From: Gordionus sp. m RMFG-2023
Lineage: Eukaryota > Nematomorpha > Gordioida > Chordodea > Parachordodidae
Direction: 5' to 3'
Assembly: GCF_954871325.1 (NCBI RefSeq)
Contig: NC_088776.1
Coordinates: 53,648,569-53,712,568, forward strand
Length of the DNA: 64,000 nucleotides
Positions 12,098 through 24,500 of this stretch are shown in pieces; position 1 is the first letter of the stretch; each line of letters begins with the position of its first letter. The notes below the pieces were generated by a model that had not been told where the DNA came from, searched no databases, and saw nothing but the letters and a program-made list of their open reading frames with translations. The translations under genes were made by a program, and so were the position numbers.

Positions 12098-12319
12098 ATG
12101 ATGAATATTATATTTGGACTTGATTACACGAGGATATATGTAGCAGCGTTAAGTCTCTATATGATTTTAAGGACATCCCAGTGGAAAACTGAACTGCACG
12201 ATGAATGGTCTACAAAATACAAACACATTTTAATCATAATTACACTTTTATATCTACTATATAATGAGAGCAACAGATACGTATATGTATATCTGTTTTT
12301 TGAAGTCGAATATTTTTAA
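12098..12319 (+). CDS. Unassigned ORF, 73 codons, duplicated at 14.15 kb
   Basis: The product would be a small protein with one hydrophobic segment (about residues 46-56, HILIIITLLYL). I do not recognise it. The first ~80 bases match 14150-14230 at roughly two thirds identity (GAGGATATATGTAGCAGCG versus AAGGATATATTTTGTAGCAA, then TTTTAAGGAC versus TTTTATGGAC), but the second copy is not open. A repeat-derived chance frame is at least as likely as a gene. Confidence 0.2.
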   Translation: MMNIIFGLDYTRIYVAALSLYMILRTSQWKTELHDEWSTKYKHILIIITLLYLLYNESNRYVYVYLFFEVEYF

Positions 12320-14149
12320 GAATTTAGAAAGGTTTGATAAACTATTTATATAATTTTATATATCCAACAACTAAATTTTTAGTAATCGTATATAAGTTGT
12401 GGAATTTTAAAACATATATTGAAATATAGAATTTAAGATTAAATCTCGGACATATATATATTAAATATTAGTAATTATAAAGAATCCCATTATCTTGAGG
12501 TTGCGATAGGTAAAGTTGATGTTTTCCATCTTAAAGAATATAGCTTTTTTCGTAATTTAATTTTAAGCCCCTATCCTTCCTTCATTACTTTTCTCTTCTC
12601 CAGATTATTTATTATTACTATAAATCATAATTTTAAGAGAAAAATATGGAAAAGAATATTTATCTAAAATAATAATGAAACCCAAAGTTATATTATAAAA
12701 AACACGGAAAAAGGTTTTAGTTAACCTAAAACCAGTCCATAAAATTTATTGTAAAAAATCAACCTAATAATTTTTCTACCCCCATCCCACCCTTTTTAGC
12801 AAATTTTGGCTTACCTATGAGCTTAACAATTCAACATCTTAGTTGAGTGCGCACCTTTATTAGTCTTCAAAATTGAAATTTGTATTCATCACCAAATTTG
12901 AAATTGTATTAAAATAAAAATATTTTTTCTGAAAGATGTGTTCAGGACTCATTAATAAATAAATTACATATTTATAAGGATACACACACAATATAATAAT
13001 TCAAATATGTAAAGGATATTGGGGTAGGTTGAGTACAGGGGAACGATAGTCCACCCCAATTTTAATATAAACTTTTATTTTATAGACTTAAAATTTAAGT
13101 CTAATATAGAAAGTTACGTCATACATGATTAATTAAAAAAAGATTTGAAAAATATTTGGTATTTTAATTTTTACAAAAAAAAATAGGGTTTAGCATAAAG
13201 TATAAAAAGGATTTACAAACTTTTTGTTTTCGATTTATAAATAAAACATTAACTTTTTTTTCAATTTTAATAAATATTTTAATTTTAATTTAATTCATTT
13301 ATTTTATTTTATTAATTATTGCTCATTATAATATTATCAATAATATCCTTTAAAGCCTATAGTAATATAATAAAAAAATTTTAATTTATATTTAAACCTT
13401 TATTTTTTTTGGTGGATTCACATATTGTTAGACCAATAAACCCAGAGTAGGGTAAGGTTGGGTAATAAAATTTTGTTTCTCAAATAGCCAATACAATGAG
13501 GATTGATAAAATGTTTTATTTATTCAGATGAAAATTATTGAATTTATTTAGGTTTGAAGGAAAAGTATCCCACTTTCCTAAGTCTTCCTATTTTATGCAA
13601 TTAAATTTGCTTATGAAAATAAAAATAAATGTATTAAGGGATAACAATTTAGAGAGAGAATATATTATTTAGTTATTGGTCTAAATTTTAGATAAGTCAT
13701 TAAAAAACATTCAAAATGGAAAAGGCTTTTTGCTCAAAATCAACTAAATAATTAAATTTGAAATAATAAATCTAATAAATTTTTATATCATGTTATAATG
13801 TTTAAAATTGTCAAAATAGTAAATTAATTGAAAGAATGGGGGGGGGGGGGGTATTTGAAAAAGTAAGTTTTCGCAAAAGATCAAATAAATCATAATTAAA
13901 AATATATGGTGTAGAAGGTTTTTAAAAGTGAAACAACCTCTTATTGTTTTTAAAATTAAAAAATCTTTGAAATTAATATTCAGCATTTTCTTTTATGTTT
14001 TAATTTTTATTAAAGCAAATAACTAGAAATATTTAACAATTTTTTAAAAATTAATAAATATAATTTTAAAAAAAAATTAGTTTCATATAATAATTCTCAA
14101 TAAAGAATTTGTTTTTAATAAAAGATTTAATAATATTTTTTAATTGAAA
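12320..14149. other. AT-rich stretch with a G homopolymer
   Basis: Nothing gene-like is supported. A 14-base G run lies at 13838-13851, the mirror of the C run at 1358. Confidence 0.4.
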
Positions 14150-14275
14150 AATATATGATGATAAGTATATTATTAAGGATCTATAATGCAAGGATATATT
14201 TTGTAGCAATAAATATCCATGTAATTTTATGGACTTGTTATGGAGAAATGGATAACACCACTCTATTAGAAGGTT
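14150..14275 (+). repeat. Second copy of the 12.1 kb segment
   Basis: It aligns with 12098-12200 as described there. It is diverged and not open. Together the pair suggests an unrecognised interspersed or segmental repeat. Confidence 0.35.
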
Positions 14276-14763
14276 AATAATATAACATAACTATAATATA
14301 AAAAAATAATCTTCTCTAAAACTTCTCAAATAAGAAAAAATATATAATTAAGTGTAGAAAGTAATTCTATTTGTCATTTATATAAAAGAGAAAATGTTAT
14401 TTTCTAATTTTTATTTATCTATCTAAGAATTTTCATGTTGATAATGAAAAACCCTATTTTATAATATTTAATGGGAATTTATTTTAAATTAATTTTTATA
14501 TATTTTGTATATATTTAATACTGATATGAGTTAGCTTGTAAAATGGAATATAATAATTACCACCTTTGAAAAATGCATTAACCAAAAATTTATAAAATAG
14601 TTTTTCTCAAAAAAAATCCACTACATTTTTTTAAATATTTAATAGAAAAAAAAATTTGACCTCTCACCTGGAACATAATAAAATATGGGCTAAAATCTAT
14701 ATTAGCCTAAGAATTAACAAAATAGATTGAAATTAATATATTAATATTATGTCAAAATAAACG

Positions 14764-14905
14764 CAGTAGCATCACTAGGGGTAGAAGGGGGTGCACAGGA
14801 GCTATAGGCCTCTGAAAAATTTGAATGGCCTCTTGAAGTGAAAAAATTTTTTTTTAATGACTCCTTAATATCCCTCTAACTAAAAATAAATTTTTTGAAA
14901 GCCCC
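14764..14905. mobile_element. Possible hAT-type terminus
   Basis: The GC-rich start GCAGTAGCATCACTAGGGGT followed by AGAAGGGGGTGC resembles the CAGTGGCG...GGGG ends of many animal hAT elements. I could not find the matching inverted end downstream, so this is a solo end or a coincidence. Confidence 0.3.
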
Positions 14906-15783
14906 GTGATCGATTTCTTTTATAATTCTAGCAATTATTATATATATATTTTATTATTTAAAAATTTATAAGACTATCTGAATTTTTATTAAATGAGTGC
15001 AATTTTATTATTAAGATTAGATTAATACATATAAATTAATATTTACTATATCAGATTACTATCAAATGCTGTGTTAAAAATTCAATATCAATATCACTTT
15101 TAATGTCTAAATATTAATTTATCAATAACAAAGCTTAATTGATTTTTATTATCTAAATTTTTTTATAACCCTAATTAAATCAATTTAATAATTTATTAAT
15201 TGAAATTTATTAAATTTAATATTGTAATTAGGCAAGTTCAAAATAAATAATTAACTATATTATTCATTTTAAATTTAATTACCATGCCTCTTCCTAAAAA
15301 TTATTGAAGGTCCAAATAAGTATAAAATTTCTTTATAAAAAGTACATAGACATATAGTTGATAATTTTCTATTATATAAAATTGAATATAAAATATTATG
15401 TGAAATGCCAATTTTACCGATTCTGATAAGACATAGTGAGTGTTATGGCTATGACTGCAAATTAATCAGCATCTATTATTTGTGTGGGTATGTAATTTAA
15501 GATTACTACTACTGCTGCTGAGAGCATTTGATTGTATAATTTATACTGGTCGTTTATATATCATTAAAAATGGAAGATAATCTTTTAGAAATTTAATATC
15601 TCACAATAATTTCCTCGATTACTTATCTAGAATCATAATGTCATCTATAACCACCATATAATCGATCAATGATAGATACTGCCTCAAGGTAATACCTATC
15701 ACATTTGTATTTTGTCTATTTTCCATTTAGATAGATATTACCAAATTTATCTATGATATATATTTGTAAAATCGTGACATAAA

Positions 15784-15920
15784 GCGTTTGTGGCCTAGTC
15801 GGCAAGAGCGACGCTTACCAATCCTATAATTCTGGATTCGAATCCCAACAAAGATTCCATCTTGGTAGTTCCGTCGAAGCATGATATTTAGAACGCAGGA
15901 TTAGACCACTTAATTTTGTT
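15784..15920 (+). mobile_element. tRNA-derived SINE
   Basis: It starts with a tRNA-like head containing an A box (TGGCCTAGTCGG at about 15793) and a B box (GGATTCGAATCCC at about 15834). The acceptor stem does not pair, so it is not a functional tRNA. It continues into an unrelated body (CCATCTTGGTAGTTCCGTCG and onwards). Such RNA polymerase III promoter heads are typical of SINEs moved by LINE machinery. Confidence 0.6.
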
Positions 15921-16121
15921 ATAATATAAGTAAATAATAAGGGTCTTATTACATATAATCAATTTTGGTTGGTATCTAGAAAATAAGGTTAGTATTTATA
16001 AAATTGCTATACTTTGACTTGGAAGTATCTATTGTTGTATATTTTTCTTATAATATTATTCGCTATTTTTTTTTTGTTTTACCATCGATTTTGTTTATAT
16101 ATTTTTTGTTGAGTTATTATT

Positions 16122-16230
16122 TTTAAAATATTTATTATTTTTAAAAATATATTTATTATTTTTAAAAATATATTTATTATTTTTAAAAATATATTTATTA
16201 TTTTTAAAAATATATTTATTATTTTTATTA
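16122..16230. repeat. 21-bp tandem repeat
   Basis: About five perfect copies of TTAAAAATATATTTATTATTT stand head to tail. This is a simple minisatellite. Confidence 0.85.
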
Positions 16231-17716
16231 TCGAAAAAGTTTATTTTTTAAGGGAATCTTACGTTTATTTGTTAATTCTGATTTAAGAGATTATTTAATT
16301 GTCGAATAAAGTTATTTGTATGTTTAAGGTTCTGTTTTCCACATTAATTTAGTGTCCCTTTAGGAAGCCACAAAATCTATCATTAAACCATATAGTCTTA
16401 TAATTTGGATTAATCGTTTTTAATCAATTCTATAAAACATTGTCCAAAATGGTCACACAACGTTATATCTTTCTATTGACAAATGGATCATAATTGCTAT
16501 GAGATGGCAAATAATCCCAATAGAAGTAAAATCTAATTTATCAAGTCTGCTAAAATCTAATGAATTGAGAAAATATCCATGTTGGGAGCTATCAATATTC
16601 AATATCTAGATATTCTAGATGGCTTTATTAATAATAAAATAAGTTTGAGCAAATTATAATTGATTGATATAATCATATTCTCAACTTAACGTATTTTTGG
16701 TATTAGAGATAAACCTTTTTTGAATATTTCTAAAATATAAACCCAATACATAAGAACTAAATTGGAAATTAAAGCAAAAGTTAGCCACTCTGAATAGCTC
16801 TATTATAAGCATTTGTAATTTTTTTTTAATCCATATATGCTTGATTTTTTGTATTCCATCCTAACCCTTACCAGATTCTTCATAATTTAATCATGTAAAT
16901 ATTACTAATATTTCTCAATTCGTTTCATTATAGTTGAGCGTGCTATAGTCTAATCTATTATTATAGTATTGATCAATACTCTGCAAATGGCAAAAATTAT
17001 CAGGCTCGGCCCATGCCCATTAAGAATTTTGTTTTTATCTGGCCTTGCACGGTATTTTTTAAACCTGAAATTTTAGTTAAACACCAAAATAAACAACTAT
17101 TTATAATATAAGAGAGTTATTAGATTAAAAACACACTATTTTATGGATTATCACTTCTATCAAATATCAGAATTATTTAATATAATATTAAAAATATGTC
17201 CGATTTCTGCTAATAATTAGACCTTTTTTTATGATTAAATTAAAAACTAGTAATAATTTATTATTAAGATTATAATGTAAATATTATTATTTTAACAAAA
17301 TTAGGATTTGGAATTTTTTTAAAAATATTCTCTAAACTCTAATAAGCGGTCTGGGGATGTCTCTTTAAATTTTTTGCCAGGGTCGGCCCAAAAAATTCTT
17401 CAAGAGTTGGTCTAGGATATTGTAGACTGGTAAGGATCAAAAAAAAATTAAGCCTCCCTATGTTAATATAAAAAACGGGAAAAAAATTGAAATACCTACC
17501 TATCATAATAATTTTTAAGATATCCATTTGTTATAAATACTGCCCAAGTTAAATTACAAACTAAAAAAAAAATTAATTAATTAACCAAAAATTTAAAATA
17601 TCGATTAAATAATTTTTCTACTACCCATGATCCTTACTTATATAAAACTGCCATAATAATTTGTCACCTTATTTAATTATTAAAGTTATTGCTGGATATT
17701 TAAATTTTATGTATAA
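16231..17716. other. AT-rich stretch with two GGCC-bearing patches
   Basis: No gene is supported. Patches near 17003-17060 (AGGCTCGGCCCATGCCC) and 17345-17430 (TTGCCAGGGTCGGCCCAAA) resemble each other and the duplicated block at 25789, so they may be ends of a small DNA element that I cannot delimit. Confidence 0.3.
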
Positions 17717-17724
17717 TAATAAAA
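17717..17724. repeat. Target-site duplication, left (TAATAAAA)
   Basis: The same eight bases follow the right end at 30600-30607. Eight base pairs is the hAT target duplication length. Confidence 0.95.
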
Positions 17725-17764
17725 TAGTGTTGTTAATCGGCTTAGCCGAGTCGGCTCGAACGCA

Positions 17765-18240
17765 GCTCACCCAAATTTTGGGTCGTTTTTTTCGACTCTA
17801 ACTCAAAGTTTTGGTCGTTTTTTACGACTTCGACCCGAGTTCAAGCCGAAAAAAATGACTTCGACCCAAAATATGGGTCGTTTTTTTCGACTCCGACCCA
17901 AGTCCAAGCCGAAAAAAACGACCTCGACCCAAAATATGGGTCGTTTTTTACGACTCCGACTCAAAATTTGGGTTGTATTTTTCGACTCAAACTTGAAATT
18001 TGGGTCGTATTTTTCGACTCAAACTTGAAGTTTGGGTCGTATTTTTCGACTAAAACTTGAAGTTTGGGTGTATTTTTCGACTAAAACTTGAAGTTTGGGT
18101 CGTATTTTTCGACTCAAACTTGAAGTTTGGGTCGTATTTTTCGACTCCAACTCAAAGTTTGGGTCGTTTTTCTGACTCAGACTCAAACATCGGGTCGTTT
18201 TATTCAATCCGACTCAAAATATGGATCTTTCTTTTTAAAG
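17765..18240. repeat. 32-bp repeat block, left
   Basis: About 14 units of the type GGGTCGTATTTTTCGACT plus a variable 14-bp part (AACTTGAAGTTT, CCGACCCAAAATAT). Each unit holds an inverted GTCG...CGAC pair. Apparent ORFs here on both strands are translations of the repeat. Confidence 0.9.
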
Positions 18241-18419
18241 ACGACTTAAAGTTAGGGTTGCTTTTTTTCACCCTTAACCCAATATCTAGATCATTTTTTT
18301 TGACCAAAAGTCAAATAACATTTAGTATATATTAATATTATAGGCGGGAAAGTTACTTAAAGCTTCTTTAAATTATAATGCTCTGGATTAACTATTCATC
18401 ATAGTTATTTTTTAAAATT

Positions 18420-20550
18420 TTTAAGTGAAGATGCACCATAGAAAAGAGCCATTTGTTATGATGCTTATTTTTGAACTTTTTTAAATGAAATAGATGAAAA
18501 TATATATTGTAGACATGTTAAATCAAAATTTCAGTGAAGATGTACCATAGATAAGTGACAATTGTCATAATCGCCATTTTTGAACTTTTTTGAGTTTTTT
18601 TAAAGCAAATAGCTAAAAATATATATTCTAAACATGTTGAATTAAAAATTCAGTGAGGATGTATCATAGATAGGTGACAATTGTCATAATCGTTATTTTT
18701 GAACTTTTTTCAAATTTTTAAAGCAAATAGCTAAAAATATATATTCTAAACATGTTAAATTTAAAATTTGTGAGGATGTATCATAGATAGGTGACAATTG
18801 TCATATCGCTATTTTTGAACTTTTTCAAATTTTTTTAAAGGAAATAGCTAAAAATATATATTCTAAACATGTTGAATTAAAAATTCAGTGAGGATGTATC
18901 ATAGACAATTGTCATAATCGTTATTTTTGAACTTTTTTCAATTTTTTTAAAGGAAATAGCTAAAAATATATATTCTAAACATGTTAAATTAAAAATTCAG
19001 TGAGGATGTATCATATATAGGTGACAATTGTCATAATCGCTATTTTTGAACTTTTTCAAAATTTTTTAAAGGAAATAGCTAAAAATATATATTCTAAACA
19101 TGTTAAATTAAAAATTCAATGAGGATGTATCATATATAGGTGACATTTGTCATAATCGCTATTTTTGAACTTTTTCAAATTTTTTTAAAGGAAATATCTA
19201 AAAATATATATTCTAAACATGTTAAATTAAAAATTCAGTGATGATGTATCATAGATAGGTGACAATTGTCATAATCGCTATTTTTGAACTTTTCAAATTT
19301 TTTTAAAGGAAATAGCTAAAATTATATATTTTAAACATGTTAAATTAAAAATTCAGTGATGATGTATCATAGATAAGTGACAATTGTCATAATCGCTATT
19401 TTTGAAATTTTTCAAATTTTTTTAAAGGAAATATCTAAAAATATATATTCTAAACATGTTAAATTAAAAATTCAGTGATGATGTATCATAGATAGGTGAC
19501 AATTGTCATAATCGCTATTTTTGAACTTTTTCAAATTTTTTTAAAGGAAATAGCTAAAATTATATATTTTAAACATGTTAAATTAAAAATTCAGTGATGA
19601 TGTATCATAGATAGGTGACAATTGTCATAATCGCTATTTTTGAATTTTTTCAAATATTTTTAAAGGAAATAGCTAAAAATATATATTCTAAACATGTTAA
19701 ATTAAAAATTCAGTGAGGATGTATCATATATAGGTGACAATTGTCATAATCGCTATTTTTGAACTTTTTCAAATTTTTTTAAAGGAAATATCTAAAAATA
19801 TATATTCTAAACATGTTAAATTAAAAATTCAGTGAAGATATATCATAGATAGGTGACAATTGTCATAATCGCTATTTTTGAACTTTTTCAAATTTTTTTA
19901 AAGGAAATAGCTAAAATTATATATTCTAAACATGTAAAATAAAAATTCAGTGAGGATGTATCATAGATAGGTGACAATTGTCATAATCGTTATTTTTGAA
20001 CTTTTTTCAATTTTTTAAAGTAAATAGCTAAAAATATATATTCTAAACATATTAAATTAAAAATTCAGTGATGATGTATCATAGATAGGTGACAATTGTC
20101 ATAATCGCTATTTTTGAATTTTTTCAAATTTTTTTAAAGGAAATAGCTAAAAATATATATTCTAAACATGTTAAATTAAAAATTCAGTGAGGATGTATCA
20201 TATAGGTGACAATTGTCATAATCGCTATTTTTGAACTTTTTCAAATTTTTTTAAAGGAAATAGCTAAAAATATATATTCTAAACATGTTAAATTAAAAAT
20301 TTAAGAGGATGTATCATAGATAGGTGACAATTTTCATAATCGCTATTTTTAACATTTTTTAAAGAAAATAGCTAAAAATATATATTCTAAACATGTTAAA
20401 TTAAAAATTAAGTTAGGATGTATCATAGATAGGTGACAATTTTCATAATCGCTATTTTTAACATTTTTTAAAGAAAATAGCTAAAGATATATATCCTAAA
20501 CATGTTAAATTAAAATATCAGTGAGGATGTATCATAGATAAGGGACAAAA
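18420..20550. repeat. ~119-bp tandem array, left, about 18 units
   Basis: Each unit contains the perfect 12-bp palindrome TGACAATTGTCA (or a one-base variant), then ATAATCGCTATTTTTGAAC, a GGAAATAGCTAAAA word and ATATATATTCTAAACATG. Most units are close to identical; those at the edges are more diverged. There is no coding content. Confidence 0.92.
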
Positions 20551-21524
20551 AATGTTATTATATATACGAGTAGTAAGGTACATAATAATTTTTGAGTGAT
20601 AAAATGAGATGCTAATATATTTCTTGTAATTTTAATTTATAAAAAAATTCTTAAATATGTTATTGTCATAGACTGGGTCAGAAAATCAACTATCACATAA
20701 ACTCATCTATGTTTTATTCATATTATATTTTTAAGTTTAAGGATATTAAAATATTTCCTCTTTGAAGTTTCTAGTTAGGATAAAATTTACTTGGCACATC
20801 TTACAATGATATTTATACCTTGTTTTTTTTTCGAGAATAAATTTTATGCGATATCTCATGAAGGAAATTACATATCATTGTACAGAGAAATAACTTTGTA
20901 TAAATTATCTGCACCAATATCTTTTATATCAATCTCTATCGATGACATTTTAAATTATATTGGAAACTAGATTGTGTAGATTTCTAAATATTAATTTAAA
21001 GGATTAAGATTTTAGAATTAATTATAAATATATCTTAATAATTTTTATATGCATTTAATATTTAAAATCTCTCGTTTTAAGCCTATTTAGCAAGAAAAAT
21101 ATTGACTAATCCTGAAATTACGATAATAGATATCTATACCTTTATATAATCTATGAGAAAAATTGCTCTCATAATATTCTTCTTAATAAAATAGTGAATA
21201 ATTAACGCCTGAAAAAAAGTATAGCGCTTTATAACATGGTTCAAAGTTAATCCCAGTATCAATTTTAATGTGTAATTTTTCTCAAGTGTTCAAAATTCTA
21301 AATCTTAATATCAAAAACTATTTTAGTTATCAATTTAAAGTCAAATAATATTAAAACACTAATATTCTACAGTATTCATAAAAAACAACAGCCTGAAACA
21401 AGAATAGTAAGCTCAAAACATCTTAAATATTTGATACATTTATAGTTTAAATATTTTTATTTAAATTATATATATTTATTAATGTACAAAAAATTTAATT
21501 TAACAATATATATAGATATAAAAA
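20551..21524. other. Unique arm sequence downstream of the transposase
   Basis: About 970 bases lie between the array and the transposase stop codon, repeated in inverted form at about 27790-28660. No ORF is present. It probably includes the transposase 3' untranslated region. Confidence 0.5.
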
Positions 21525-24500
21525 TTATGTATAAAATTTATTATTCATGATATTGATATCCCATGAATTTAAACATAAACACTGTTTAAGTGTTTCGGAG
21601 GCCATGCGATTTCTTTTCTTTGTTACGGTGTCCACCCCTCTTGAGAAGACACGCTCGCTCTCAACGGATGTACTTTGCTGCGACAAAAAATCTTTAGCCA
21701 TCATGCAAAGGTACGGAAAACGCTCAGAATTACAGCTCCACCAATCCAACACTGTAGTCGTTGCTGAGACTACTGGATCAGCTAGGTATTCGGCGATCTC
21801 GTTCACCATTGGAACTAACGAGGCTTTCCTAAAAATATAAAATAAATTATTAAAATTAAATATATCAACTTTGAGAAAATTTAAAATAGTTATAGAATAT
21901 TAAATATATACCTTCTCAGACTATTTAAGATAGTTATTGACATCATTTCACAATTATCGTCTTTTTCTGATATTTCTGGCGATATATTACACCGGTATTT
22001 ACCATATAAAGCAATCAATTTTTCATAATAACATTCTTTGTTCATCCATAAAGGTATGAATGTTTTCTTGATACGTGGATCAAGAAAACTACACACATAT
22101 ATTTCGAAATTGTCCATAATATTGATATATTTTTGGCATTTAGCCAACATAGATCTAGACGATTCTACTATAACATTATTATTACTGGTTTCAATACTTG
22201 TTACCAGTAATATTTGAATCGTATCTAAATATAGTGCATACATCCCTATTGTAGATGTATTCGTACTTATCTCGCACGTTATTTTATAAAAAGGATATAA
22301 AAAATCCTCTATATCTTTTAACATTCTACTCTCATCTGTATTAATGTAAAAATTTTCATTGATACATCTTTTCCCCATTTTAACAATAGTTTCTAAATTC
22401 TATAAATCAAACAGTAAAAAAATTAAATATTAATATTAATACCTTATTAATTTTACTAAGCATGAGATACTTTGAATTCCACCTAGTTGACACATCTAAT
22501 GGAATTTTGCAATTACAAATATCAACAAAATCCTGCATCAAGGAAGGACTTTTATGAATTTTTTTCACCAACATCTCAACTTTTTCTAAATCTGTTGAGA
22601 TTGTTGGCAGTCCTTCTTGTACAATCAAATTAATAATGTGGGCAAGACATCTAATTGTGTTAAAATTTTGGTTATATGTCTCACGAATTAAAGGAATTAT
22701 GAGCTTTCCCGCCGAAAGCATGTTCGATCCATTATCATGGGTAATGGATGATATTTTATCTATTATTTTGTACTCTGTCATTATTGATAATAATAATTCT
22801 TTAATATCTTCACCCGTGTGAGGGTGGGCAAATTCCGTAATTGATAATAAGGCATTAGTTATATTCCATTTATCATTTATATAATGGACCGTTATGGCGC
22901 AATAACTTATTAAATTATTGCTGGTCCATATGTCTGTTGTTATTGCCATCTTATTTTTATAATTATGGAAGGAATTCATAATATTTGTTTTAGCCTCGTT
23001 ATATATATTGTTTAAATATTTCATAGCAGTTTGCCTGCACCAAACTTTGGAGGTTTTGTTTAAATATGTAAAGATGTCTTTAAAATTTTTACTATCATAC
23101 GTTCTAAATGAAATATTTTCATTGATGATATATTTGAGTATTAATTTATTTAAATGAAAATTATCGTCTGTTGTAAGTTTTCTTGCCCCTATAATAGAAT
23201 CAGGCAAAGGTGGCGAATCATTGATTACTTCAGGATGTTTGGTTAGAAGATGTTTGCGCAAATTGGCTAAAATAAATTATATATATTATTAAATAAATTA
23301 TATATATTATATATGTCGTATTTGGGATATGGAATCATGTGAGATTCGGAATCCCAACGTTGGGATTCAAGATCTTGAATCCCCACGTTTTATTCGGGAT
23401 CTTTTTGTTTAAATATTTTTATTAAAATATTTAAAAAATATTCCGAATCCCCATGAATAAAAAATAAAATAATATAATTACTTTTTCTTCTCTTTTTTAC
23501 GGCTGGCACCACATAATTAAAAGGCCAAAATAAGGGATTTAAAAAGGGAATTTAAAAAAAAGTAAATAGTATAAAATTAAGGCATATAATGAATGAAAAG
23601 GGATGAGGTTAAGACATTTTTGTTTTAGAAAATATTAAAAAATATATTTATAAAAAATCCGAATTATTGCAACAATTATTCAATGCAATATGGCATTTCA
23701 TTGAACATTTAAGCAGGGATCCAAACATTTATAACGGTTCAGTATATAAAAAATTATAATGGTTTATTTTTCTGGATGTAATATTGAGTTAGCCGTTCTA
23801 AAATATCAAATATGAATAAGGAAAAATACTATGTATCTTTAGGTTGAGACAAATAAGGTCAGACTCATTTAGAGATTGTTAAAACTTAATTATTTATAAC
23901 AACGAACAAATTTTAAGTTGAGATTATCAAAATGTTTTTTTTTAAAAAAAGCTAAGGACCAATATATATTTTTATTTAGTTTTTATATTTTTTTTTTACA
24001 TATTTTTATATAGTTTTAATATTTTAGTGTTTTATCATATTTTTTTAAATTATAACAATATCAATATTATCAAAATAAAATTTTAAAAAATAAAACAAAT
24101 AATAATGGCAATATTTTGAAGTTTTGGAAGCAGGAAAATTTATTTCCTTTTTTGAGAAAATTAGATGAGTAAAATGTTGTCAGCCCTGGCAAATTCGGCT
24201 TCTAGTAAAAGGTTATTTTTCTGTAGCCAATCGCCTATTAGAGGAAAGGCGTACACAATTGAAATAAAAATATTAGACATCCTTCTTATTCTAAGTGAAA
24301 ATTTGGATTTATAATATGTATTTATTTTTTGTTATTATGGATTATGGAATTAAAGAAATAGATAAAATGAATTTAAAAAAGTGTAAATAATTATAGCATT
24401 AAAGTTTTGAAATATTTAAAAACACCGTGAATTTTCGGGCGTGAAACAAAATATTGCCTTCGAGTATTTAATGATTTAAAGCATAAAAGTAATACAATAT

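Larger units (their letters stand above)
17725..21735. repeat. Left inverted arm of the giant hAT
   Basis: It matches 27583-30599 in inverted orientation almost base for base outside the tandem arrays. The match stops abruptly inside transposase exon 5, just after CGCTCAGAATTACAG at 21735. Confidence 0.92.

Noticed and set aside
15784-15860. A genuine tRNA gene
   Set aside because: A and B boxes are present but the acceptor and anticodon stems do not pair, and the sequence continues as a SINE body.
18019-18335. Overlapping ORFs on both strands (and their mirror at 29966-30602)
   Set aside because: They are translations of the 32-bp tandem repeat in the hAT arms; the peptides are periodic and occur on both strands.
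18420-20550. Centromeric or stand-alone satellite
   Set aside because: The array is part of the inverted arms of one transposon with target duplications, not an independent satellite.
18420-20550. CRISPR-like array
   Set aside because: The units are full-length tandem copies without distinct spacers, and the genome is eukaryotic.
21547-21840. Plus-strand 97-codon ORF
   Set aside because: It lies antisense to transposase exon 5 and mirrors its codon structure; the same shadow appears at 27518-27769.
22636-22821. Plus-strand 61-codon ORF
   Set aside because: Antisense shadow of transposase exon 3.
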